NCBI GenBank assembly: GCA_900764925.1
Contig: CAAFPW010000041.1
Location: forward strand, 8,698 to 72,697
Source of the DNA: Fusobacteriaceae bacterium
GTDB lineage: Bacteria > Fusobacteriota > Fusobacteriia > Fusobacteriales > Fusobacteriaceae
Direction: 5' to 3'
Length of the DNA stretch: 64,000 nt
The translations under genes and the position numbers were made by a program. A model generated the notes under the pieces. The model was not told the origin of the DNA. It ran no database searches and worked only from the letters and a program-made list of their open reading frames with translations. Positions 1-6,611 of this stretch are shown piece after piece (the stretch's first letter is position 1; every line of letters starts with the position of its first letter).

Positions 1-717
1 ATCAGCCTTAGCCAGTATCACTCTCAATTCATCTTTAGAGTAACCTAAAGTTGAGAAGTTATTTAATAAATTTTTTCTCTTATTAGCAAAGGCAGCCTTT
101 ACATACTTAAAGAAAGTCTCCTCATCAACTTGATTTAAATATCTATTATCCTTATAAAGCTTTATAGACATAAAGGCTGAATCCACCTTAGGTATAGGAG
201 TAAAAAACTCCTTAGGTATAGTGAATAGATACTCAGCTTCTCCATAGTATTCTACGGCTAAAGTTAAGACACTTCTCTCTTTACCCTTCTTTGCACAGAT
301 TCTTTCAGCTACTTCTTTTTGTACCATTATATATATCTCATCTATAACATCTCTATTCTCAATAAGTTTATTGATTATAGGTGAAGTAATATAATATGGT
401 ATATTGGCAACTACCTTTGTCCCAGCTCCTACATACTCTCTCAAATCAGTTTCCAAAACATCATTCATCACAAGAGTATATTTAGGATTTCCATCAAATT
501 TTTTTCTCAATATCTTTTCTAAATCTCTATCTATCTCTACTGTCACAACTTTTTTAGCAACATCTAGAAGTAGAGCTGTCAAAGCTCCCTCTCCAGGTCC
601 TATCTCCAACACTGTATCTTCAGCTTGTACGTTAGATACTTCCATTATTCTACTTAAGACCTCTCTCTGATCAGTTAAAAAGTTTTGACCAAACTTTTTT
701 TTATGTTTAAAGGACAT
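1..717 (-). CDS. rsmA: 16S rRNA adenine dimethyltransferase RsmA/KsgA, 3' end outside the window
   Basis: It dimethylates the two adjacent adenines near the 3' end of 16S rRNA during small-subunit maturation, using SAM. I translated it from the ATG at 717, which follows a TGGAGGG ribosome binding site. The protein opens MSFKHKKKFGQNFLTDQ, the family's N-terminal signature. SAM motif I EIGPGEGALT lies near residues 38-47 and the catalytic NIPYYITS motif near 104-111. About 239 codons are present and the family is usually about 265-275, so only the C-terminal tail is lost at the window edge. It sits 12 bases downstream of hpt and is probably cotranscribed with it. Confidence 0.95.
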   Translation of the reverse strand, partial: MSFKHKKKFGQNFLTDQREVLSRIMEVSNVQAEDTVLEIGPGEGALTALLLDVAKKVVTVEIDRDLEKILRKKFDGNPKYTLVMNDVLETDLREYVGAGTKVVANIPYYITSPIINKLIENRDVIDEIYIMVQKEVAERICAKKGKERSVLTLAVEYYGEAEYLFTIPKEFFTPIPKVDSAFMSIKLYKDNRYLNQVDEETFFKYVKAAFANKRKNLLNNFSTLGYSKDELRVILAKAD

Positions 718-729
718 ATTCCCTCCAAA

Positions 730-1251
730 TTATTTTTTTACAACTACTCCAATGTATGGTATATTTCTATGGTGTTGATCATAATCTAATCCATATCCTA
801 CTACAAATTCATCTGGGATCTCGAATCCTGTATAATCCCCTTTAATCTCCACAGTTCTTCTGCTTGGTTTATCCAATAAAGTACAGATTTTTAGAGATTT
901 AGTTCCTCTCTCTTCTAATAATTTTTTTACACGGCTTAAAGTTAATCCTGTGTCAATTATATCCTCAACTATCAATACATCTCTATCTTTTACATCAACA
1001 TCTGTATCCTTTGAAATATTGATCACACCTGTACTTGTTGTTCCCGAGTAACTAGAAACACTCATAAAATCAATCACAAGAGGAAGGTCTATCTCTTTTA
1101 TAAGGTCACTCATAAAAATTACTGATCCTTTTAGTAATCCTATAACTAAAAGATCCTTACCTTGATAATCCTTTTCAATTTCCTTAGCCAATTCTCTGAC
1201 TCTTTTTTCAACTTCTTCTCTTGTTAAAAGAGTTTTAATAGTATATTCCAC
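730..1251 (-). CDS. hpt: Hypoxanthine phosphoribosyltransferase
   Basis: This purine-salvage enzyme converts hypoxanthine or guanine plus PRPP to IMP or GMP in the cytoplasm. The PRPP-binding signature VLIVEDIIDTG is at about residues 92-102, and the C-terminal DEFVVGYGLDYDQHHRN block is typical of bacterial HPRT. I chose the GTG at 1251 because GGAGGA lies 7 bases upstream; the frame stays open to an ATG at 1290, but that has no ribosome binding site. From GTG the protein is 173 residues, the usual family length. It leads an hpt-rsmA operon and has a promoter at 1316-1344. Confidence 0.95.
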   Translation of the reverse strand: MEYTIKTLLTREEVEKRVRELAKEIEKDYQGKDLLVIGLLKGSVIFMSDLIKEIDLPLVIDFMSVSSYSGTTSTGVINISKDTDVDVKDRDVLIVEDIIDTGLTLSRVKKLLEERGTKSLKICTLLDKPSRRTVEIKGDYTGFEIPDEFVVGYGLDYDQHHRNIPYIGVVVKK

Positions 1252-1315
1252 TCTATTTCCTCCTTTTAAAATATAACTTTGGCAAGTCATATTTTAATAA
1301 AATCAATTACGATAT

Positions 1316-1344
1316 ATTTTATCATTTAATCTAGAAATTATCAA
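1316..1344 (-). promoter_or_regulatory. Sigma-70-type promoter for hpt-rsmA
   Basis: On the minus strand TTGATA (1344-1339) and TAAAAT (1321-1316) are separated by 17 bases. The predicted start is about 60 bases before the hpt GTG. Confidence 0.6.
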
Positions 1345-1351
1345 GTAGTTA

Positions 1352-1380
1352 TTGATATTTTATGTATCTTATGATATCAT
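1352..1380 (+). promoter_or_regulatory. Sigma-70-type promoter for the PASTA-rsgA-rpe operon
   Basis: TTGATA at 1352-1357 and TATCAT at 1375-1380 are separated by 17 bases, upstream of the SD and start at 1417. It diverges from the hpt promoter. Confidence 0.55.
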
Positions 1381-1416
1381 CATTATTATAGAGAAATTAT
1401 AATTATGGAGGAATTA

Positions 1417-2127
1417 ATGAATAAAAAATTAGTCTCTACATGGATAGGAATATTTTTTGGAGCTATATTATTTATCTTATTCTCTTTTAAAATTTTTCAA
1501 ATTACATACTTCAATGAAACTTATTACAAAGTTCCAAATTTGAAATCTTATACAATTAAAGAGAGTGAAAAAATTTTAGAAAATAGTGACCTAAACCTAA
1601 GAAAAATGGGTGAAGAGTTTTCAGAGCTACCAATTGGAGAGATATTTTTACAGGAACCAGAACCTGGATCAATAGTAAAAAAGGATAGAAATATTAAAGT
1701 ATGGGTAAGTAAAGGTGAAGCTTTAGTAGATGTCCCTAATCTTGTTGGAATGAACTACTTAGATGCTAAGGTCATAGCTGAACAAAAGGGACTGATCATC
1801 GAAAGAGTGGTTACAGTTAAAGCTCAAGGGGATTATAACGAGGTTATCTCCACTGACCCTCCTACTAATACTCTTATGACTAGAGGGGAGAGAATCTCTT
1901 TTCTTGTAAATGGAGCTGAGCAGATAGCAGAGGTAAGGATGCCTGATTTAATAGGTGTAAGTTTTGAATCAGCTTTAGATATACTTACAAAAAACTCCCT
2001 AATAGTTGGAAATGTAGAATTTTCTTCTGTACCAGGGATTGGAAAAAATGTTATAATAAAGAGTAGTATAAAAGCTGGGACAAAAATTCCAGCTGGTTCA
2101 GCAGTTGATTTGGTAATAAATAATTAA
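1417..2127 (+). CDS. Membrane-anchored triple-PASTA protein without a kinase domain
   Basis: PASTA domains are extracellular modules that bind muropeptides or beta-lactams, usually on Ser/Thr kinases or penicillin-binding proteins. Here one N-terminal transmembrane helix (about residues 6-28) is followed by three PASTA units beginning near YKVPNLKSYT, VDVPNLVGMNY and VRMPDLIGVSF. There is no kinase or transpeptidase domain. I chose the ATG at 1417 because TGGAGG lies just upstream; an in-frame ATG at 1405 overlaps that ribosome binding site. It is first in the operon with rsgA, rpe, the MarR-FeoA gene and rqcH. A periplasmic peptidoglycan-sensing role is only inference. Confidence 0.8.
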   Translation: MNKKLVSTWIGIFFGAILFILFSFKIFQITYFNETYYKVPNLKSYTIKESEKILENSDLNLRKMGEEFSELPIGEIFLQEPEPGSIVKKDRNIKVWVSKGEALVDVPNLVGMNYLDAKVIAEQKGLIIERVVTVKAQGDYNEVISTDPPTNTLMTRGERISFLVNGAEQIAEVRMPDLIGVSFESALDILTKNSLIVGNVEFSSVPGIGKNVIIKSSIKAGTKIPAGSAVDLVINN

Positions 2128-2148
2128 AATACTCTAGGAGGGATAAAT

Positions 2149-3030
2149 ATTAAAGGAAGAGTTATCAATAAAATACAAGGTTTTTACTATGTCAAATGTG
2201 AAAATGATGTACATGAGTGTAAATTGAGGGGAATTTTAAAAAGAAAAGAGAGCAAGGATAATTGTGTGGTAGGAGATATAGTTGAAATCTCTGAGGACAA
2301 CTACATAATTGAAGTGGAGACTAGAAAAAATTTGGTTGAGAGACCACTTGTAGCAAATATAGATTATCTTGTTATACAGTTTGCTGGAAAAGATCCAGAT
2401 ATAGATTATGAGAGATTAAATATTCTTCTACTTAGAAGTTTTTTCTACAAAATCAAACCTGTTATCATTGTAAATAAGATTGATCTATTAACTGATGAAG
2501 AGATATCTGAAATAAAAGATAAACTGAAGTTTTTAGATAAACTTGATATAAAATACTTCTTAATATCTCAAAAGAATAATATTGGAATAGATGAGTTAAA
2601 AGAGTTTTTAAAAGGTAAGATCACTGCTTTTGGTGGACCTAGTGGTGTAGGAAAATCAAGTATTATCAACTTACTTCAAAATGAGAAAAAATTAGAAACT
2701 GGAGAGACAAGTAAAAGACTTAGAAGAGGTAAACATACTACTAAGGATACAAATCTACTTGAACTCATAGGTGGTGGATATATCATTGATACCCCTGGAT
2801 TTTCTTCAGTGGAGTTACCAGATATAAAGGATGCTCAAGAGTTGATAGAGCTTTTCCCTGAGTTTGCTAACAGAGGAGAGTGTAAGTTTAATAACTGTCT
2901 TCATCTCAACGAACCATCTTGTGCTATTAAACAAAGTGTAGAAAATGGAGAGATTGAGAGAAGTAGATATGATTTTTATAAAAAGGTATATGAAAAATTA
3001 AAATATGAGAGGTGGAATAGATATGAGTAA
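2149..3030 (+). CDS. rsgA: Ribosome small-subunit-dependent GTPase RsgA, apparent ATT start
   Basis: This circularly permuted GTPase helps late 30S maturation. It has an N-terminal OB fold, then NKID (G4) ahead of the P-loop GPSGVGKSS, DTPG (G3), and the C-terminal Cys/His zinc knuckle (GECKFNNCLHLNEPSC). A TTG at 2224 would remove most of the OB fold. Reading further upstream in frame gives IKGRVINKIQGFYYVKCEND, the expected RsgA N terminus. The only plausible initiator there is the ATT at 2149, 7 bases after AGGAGG. No ATG, GTG or TTG lies between the previous in-frame stop and that point. The ATT start gives 293 residues, normal for the family. The 3' end overlaps rpe by 8 bases. Confidence 0.9.
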   Translation: MKGRVINKIQGFYYVKCENDVHECKLRGILKRKESKDNCVVGDIVEISEDNYIIEVETRKNLVERPLVANIDYLVIQFAGKDPDIDYERLNILLLRSFFYKIKPVIIVNKIDLLTDEEISEIKDKLKFLDKLDIKYFLISQKNNIGIDELKEFLKGKITAFGGPSGVGKSSIINLLQNEKKLETGETSKRLRRGKHTTKDTNLLELIGGGYIIDTPGFSSVELPDIKDAQELIELFPEFANRGECKFNNCLHLNEPSCAIKQSVENGEIERSRYDFYKKVYEKLKYERWNRYE

Positions 3031-3661
3031 TATCAAAATAGCTCCTTCAATACTATCTGCTGATTTCAGCAAGTTAGGAGAAGAGGTTATAGCAATAGAT
3101 AAGGCAGGTGCTGACTATGTCCATATAGATGTTATGGATGGAATATTTGTCCCTAACCTTACTTTTGGTGCTCCTGTAATAAAAGCGATTAGAAATAAAA
3201 CTGACTTAGTTTTTGATGTACATCTAATGATAGATAGACCTGAAAGATATATAGAAGATTTTGCTAAAGCTGGAGCTGACATCATTGTAGTTCATGCTGA
3301 ATCAACTATTCATCTACACAGAGTTATCCAACAGATTAAAGCAACAGGAAAGAAAGCTGGTGTTTCTTTAAACCCTGCAACTCCAGTAGATGTTTTAAAA
3401 TATATTATAGATGATTTAGACATGGTTCTTGTTATGAGTGTAAATCCTGGATTTGGAGGACAAAAATTCATAGAGAGCAGTGTTCAAAAAATTAAAGATG
3501 TAAGAGCTTTAAGTAGTACAGTTGATATCCAAGTGGACGGTGGAATAACTGACGCTACTATTGGTAGATGTATCGAAGCTGGAGCTAACGTATTTGTAGC
3601 TGGTTCTTACGTATTTTCTGGAGACTATGAAGAGAGAATAAAAAGTTTAAAGAGAGGTTAA
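3023..3661 (+). CDS. rpe: Ribulose-phosphate 3-epimerase
   Basis: It interconverts ribulose-5-phosphate and xylulose-5-phosphate in the pentose phosphate pathway. Family signatures are visible: IAPSILSADFSKLGEE at the N terminus, HIDVMDGIFVPN, HLMIDRPERYI, MSVNPGFGGQKFI and VDGGI near the C-terminal phosphate site. I start it at the ATG at 3023, which follows GAGGTGG and overlaps the rsgA stop; an ATG at 3005 lies inside rsgA without its own site. At 212 residues it is about the usual 215-225. The rsgA-rpe pairing is common in Firmicutes and fusobacteria. Confidence 0.95.
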   Translation: MSNIKIAPSILSADFSKLGEEVIAIDKAGADYVHIDVMDGIFVPNLTFGAPVIKAIRNKTDLVFDVHLMIDRPERYIEDFAKAGADIIVVHAESTIHLHRVIQQIKATGKKAGVSLNPATPVDVLKYIIDDLDMVLVMSVNPGFGGQKFIESSVQKIKDVRALSSTVDIQVDGGITDATIGRCIEAGANVFVAGSYVFSGDYEERIKSLKRG

Positions 3662-3665
3662 AGAT

Positions 3666-4349
3666 ATGACAGCGATGACTGAAAATATTAATAAAGTTAA
3701 TGAAATATTAGAAGATTTCTATAAATTATTTTATAAAACAGAGGATATGGCTCTTAAAAGAGGAATTAAATGCTTAACTCATACAGAGTTACACTTAATC
3801 GAAGCCATTGGTGAAGAGTCGCTTACGATGAACGAACTTTCTGATAAGATTGGTATAACTATGGGAACTGCCACAGTAGCTGTTTCAAAACTTACAGAAA
3901 AAGGATTTATCACAAGAATACGTTCAAACTCTGATAGAAGAAAAGTTTATGTTTCTCTAACTGATAAGGGAAGTAAGGCTCTAACTTATCACAACAATTA
4001 CCACAAGATGATAATGTCTAGTATCACAGAGAATATAGCTGATAAAGATTTAAGTCACTTTATTGAAATTTTTGAATTAATATTAGGAGCTTTACAAGAA
4101 AAAACTGACTATTTCAAACCACTTACAATAGTAGATTTCAATGTTGGAGATAGAGTATCAGTAGTGGAGATAAAAGGTACTCCAATTGTTCAAAACTATT
4201 TTGCTGGACATGGAATAGAAAACTTTAGTGTTGTAGAGGTTTTACCTACTACTTCAAAGGAAAATTTTGTAATTAAATCTCCAACTGGTGAGGTTGTAGA
4301 GTTAGATATTTTAGATGCAAAAAATCTTATAGCTATTAAAGCAGATTAG
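3666..4349 (+). CDS. MarR-type regulator with a C-terminal FeoA/SH3-like domain
   Basis: Residues about 1-145 form a MarR winged helix: the recognition region MNELSDKIGITMGTATVAVSKLTEKGFI is followed by the wing SDRRKVYVSLTDKG. Residues about 155-227 (FNVGDRVSVVEIKGTP to ELDILDAKNLIAIKA) look like a FeoA/SH3-type beta-barrel, as fused to DtxR/MntR metalloregulators. A MarR-FeoA fusion suggests metal- or ligand-modulated DNA binding; this is inference. It lies 4 bases after rpe, with GAGAGG about 9 bases before the ATG. No operator was identified. Confidence 0.75.
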   Translation: MTAMTENINKVNEILEDFYKLFYKTEDMALKRGIKCLTHTELHLIEAIGEESLTMNELSDKIGITMGTATVAVSKLTEKGFITRIRSNSDRRKVYVSLTDKGSKALTYHNNYHKMIMSSITENIADKDLSHFIEIFELILGALQEKTDYFKPLTIVDFNVGDRVSVVEIKGTPIVQNYFAGHGIENFSVVEVLPTTSKENFVIKSPTGEVVELDILDAKNLIAIKAD

Positions 4350-4358
4350 GAGAATAAA

Positions 4359-5981
4359 ATGTTCTATATTGATGGAGTCTCTTTAAGTAAGATAAAAGAG
4401 GAATTAAAAACTAATCTTTCTGGGAAAAAAATAAATAAGATTACAAAAAATACTGAAACATCTCTATCAATATACTTTGGTAAAACTGAGTTGGTATTTT
4501 CTTGTAATCCATCTTTTCCAATTTGCTATATCACAAATTCTAAAGAGGGAGTTTTAGAAAGTAGTGCTGGACTTGCTGCCAATATGAAAAAACATCTTCT
4601 TAATGCTATGCTTGTAGATATAGTTCAACTGGGATTTGATAGAATACTTAATTTTAAATTCTCTAAAATAAACGAATTGGGTGAGATAAAAAACTATAAT
4701 ATATATTTTGAAATTATGGGAAAATATTCTAACTTTGTATTTACAGATGGAGAAAATAAGATTATAGATCTATTGAAAAGATTCTCTCTTGAAGAGAATA
4801 GACTCAGAGCTATGTTTCCAGGAATAACTTATGAGCAACCTATAATTGAGAAAAAAATCTCTCCTTTAGACTTAACTGAAGAGGAGTTTGTAAAATTTTC
4901 TCAAGAGGGAACTCTATTAAAAAATGTTGAGGGTATTGGTAAATTACTTCTACAAAACATTGATAGTTTTGAGAAGTTTAAAAATATTTTAGATGGTAAC
5001 CTAACTCCAAAGCTATTTTTAAATAGTAAGAGAATTGTTTTAGCTACTGTCTTAGATATTCTCCCTAAGTCTAAATATGATGAGGTTCTAGAGTTTAACT
5101 CTTTCAATGAGATTGTCAACTACTATATCTCTTCTGAAAATCTATCTAGTAGTTTTGATTCTCTAAGAAGTCAATTGATGGATAATATTGTAAAAAGAAT
5201 CAAAAAAGATGAGAAGATTTTAACTGTTCTTGCTAAGGAGAAAGAGGAGAAATCTGATTTTGAAAAGTATAAGGAGCAGGGAGATATTCTTGCCTCATGT
5301 ATATACAGTGTAAAAAAAGGGATGAGTTTTGTAGAAACTTATGATTTCTACAATGATACTATGATTAAAATTCCTTTAGAACCTCAATATACTCCTCAGG
5401 AAAATTTAGAGAGAATATATAAAAAATATAACAAGTTAAAAAGAGGTCTTGAAGCTAATGCTAGGAGGGTTATTGAAATCACTCAAGATTTAGATTACCT
5501 AAACAGTATTAAACTCTTTATTGAAACAAGTAACGATATCAATAACCTAAAAGTCATCTATGATGAGCTTGTTTCACAAGGATATATCAAACTCAATAGT
5601 AAAAAAGGAAAAAATAAAAAACAGTATAAAGAGATTGGTTATGGTATTGTTGAGGGAGAAAATTATAGAATTTTCTTCGGAAGAAATAATACCGAAAATG
5701 ATAATCTAACTTTCAAAGTTGCTGATAGAAATGATACTTGGTTACATGCTAAAAATATTCCGGGATCACATGTTATTATTAAATGTGATAACTTAACTGA
5801 TGAAATTCTTTTCAAAGGAGCAGAGATAGCTGCCTTTTATAGTAAGGGATCAGTTGGTGATAAGATAAATGTTGATTATACTTTAAAAAGACATATCAAC
5901 AAACCTAAGGGTGGAAAACCTGGTTTTGTAACCTATGTGAATGAGAAAAATATTACTGTAATTAAACCAGATAAGATATAA
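4359..5981 (+). CDS. rqcH: RqcH/NFACT-family ribosome quality-control protein
   Basis: RqcH (Rqc2/NEMF homologue, historically FbpA) binds stalled 50S-peptidyl-tRNA complexes and recruits alanyl-tRNA to add C-terminal Ala tails. The order is NFACT-N (about 1-280), a helical coiled-coil middle (about 280-420, rich in Lys/Glu), and NFACT-R at the C terminus with the hallmark DTWLHAKNIPGSHVII near residues 465-480. Length 540 is near the family norm of about 560-590. The start has GGAG nearby and lies 9 bases after the preceding stop. It is the last gene of the operon and is followed directly by a strong terminator. Confidence 0.9.
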   Translation: MFYIDGVSLSKIKEELKTNLSGKKINKITKNTETSLSIYFGKTELVFSCNPSFPICYITNSKEGVLESSAGLAANMKKHLLNAMLVDIVQLGFDRILNFKFSKINELGEIKNYNIYFEIMGKYSNFVFTDGENKIIDLLKRFSLEENRLRAMFPGITYEQPIIEKKISPLDLTEEEFVKFSQEGTLLKNVEGIGKLLLQNIDSFEKFKNILDGNLTPKLFLNSKRIVLATVLDILPKSKYDEVLEFNSFNEIVNYYISSENLSSSFDSLRSQLMDNIVKRIKKDEKILTVLAKEKEEKSDFEKYKEQGDILASCIYSVKKGMSFVETYDFYNDTMIKIPLEPQYTPQENLERIYKKYNKLKRGLEANARRVIEITQDLDYLNSIKLFIETSNDINNLKVIYDELVSQGYIKLNSKKGKNKKQYKEIGYGIVEGENYRIFFGRNNTENDNLTFKVADRNDTWLHAKNIPGSHVIIKCDNLTDEILFKGAEIAAFYSKGSVGDKINVDYTLKRHINKPKGGKPGFVTYVNEKNITVIKPDKI

Positions 5982-5985
5982 AAAT

Positions 5986-6030
5986 AAGCTGTAAAAAGAT
6001 TAATTTAATTGGTCTTCTTACAGCTTTTTT
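5986..6030 (+). terminator. Intrinsic terminator after rqcH, probably bidirectional with the globin gene
   Basis: AAGCTGTAA..AAGA pairs with TCTT..TTACAGCTT (5986-5999 with 6013-6026, one mismatch), followed by a T run. The stem lies between convergent rqcH and the globin gene. Confidence 0.85.
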
Positions 6031-6040
6031 ATTTTATCTA

Positions 6041-6481
6041 TTACTTCCCTTGTTCAGCGTACATATCAGCTTCAACTTTAATAAATACATCAGCAATTAC
6101 TCCATAAGCTTCTGCCCAAGCGTTTATAATCTCATCAGTAGCAGCATCTCCTAAAACTTCTTTGATAGCTCCTAATAAGTATTTTCCAACTATTGGGTAG
6201 TGCTCAGGTTTTACATTTAACCCTACATGTGTTTTAGCTATCTTGTTTACAGCTGGAGCTAAAACTTCTAATCTATCTATATTTTGAGCAGCCGCTAAAA
6301 CAGTCATAGCTAAGGCCTTTGGTTGAGAACCATCCTTTTGTTTTTCTGGATCGAACATTGCTCTAATATCTGGATTCTCTCCTAACATATTCTTATAGAA
6401 TACTTGAGTTATATCAACACCTCTCTCTTTTAAAGCTGGTACTGTTGCTTTTACTATATCAATTGTTTTTTGTGATAACAT
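6041..6481 (-). CDS. Single-domain bacterial haemoglobin (Vitreoscilla VHb type)
   Basis: This haem protein binds O2 or NO in the cytoplasm. The 146 residues align without gaps to my memory of Vitreoscilla haemoglobin: Tyr29 (B10), Phe43 (CD1), Gln53-Pro54 (E7 region), proximal His85 (F8) and Tyr95 are at the same positions. Long blocks such as QPKALAMTVLAAAQNI and LLGAIKEVLGDAATD look shared. It has no reductase domain, unlike flavohaemoglobin Hmp. The start follows GGAGGAAAAA. It diverges from a TonB receptor across a palindromic operator. An NO- or O2-defence role in this anaerobe is inference. Confidence 0.9.
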   Translation of the reverse strand: MLSQKTIDIVKATVPALKERGVDITQVFYKNMLGENPDIRAMFDPEKQKDGSQPKALAMTVLAAAQNIDRLEVLAPAVNKIAKTHVGLNVKPEHYPIVGKYLLGAIKEVLGDAATDEIINAWAEAYGVIADVFIKVEADMYAEQGK

Positions 6482-6502
6482 TTTTTCCTCCTAATTACTT
6501 GA

Positions 6503-6586
6503 TAAAATTAGTATACTATCTTTTTACTTTTTTGTCTGTAACATATGTTACCGACTTTTCTGGATTTTTTTAGTAGACTTTAAAAG
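6503..6586. promoter_or_regulatory. Divergent promoter with a GTAACATATGTTAC operator centred at -41.5 for both genes
   Basis: The perfect 14-base palindrome GTAACATATGTTAC occupies 6538-6551, centre 6544.5. Leftwards, -10 TATACT (6515-6510) puts +1 near 6503. Rightwards, -10 TAGACT (6574-6579) puts +1 near 6586. Both starts are 41.5 bases from the centre, the class II position for CRP/FNR-family activators. From memory the sequence resembles HcpR-type GTAAC-N4-GTTAC boxes. The regulator is not in this window. Confidence 0.6.
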
Positions 6587-6611
6587 TAATAAAAAATAAG
6601 GAGAGCACACT

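Noticed and set aside
1417..2127. PknB-type Ser/Thr kinase, suggested by the PASTA repeats
   Set aside because: The protein has only a membrane helix and three PASTA domains; no kinase motifs are present.
5142..5981. Fibronectin-binding adhesin, the older FbpA annotation for the NFACT protein
   Set aside because: The NFACT-N/NFACT-R architecture and the DTWLHAKNIPGSH motif identify the ribosome quality-control factor RqcH.
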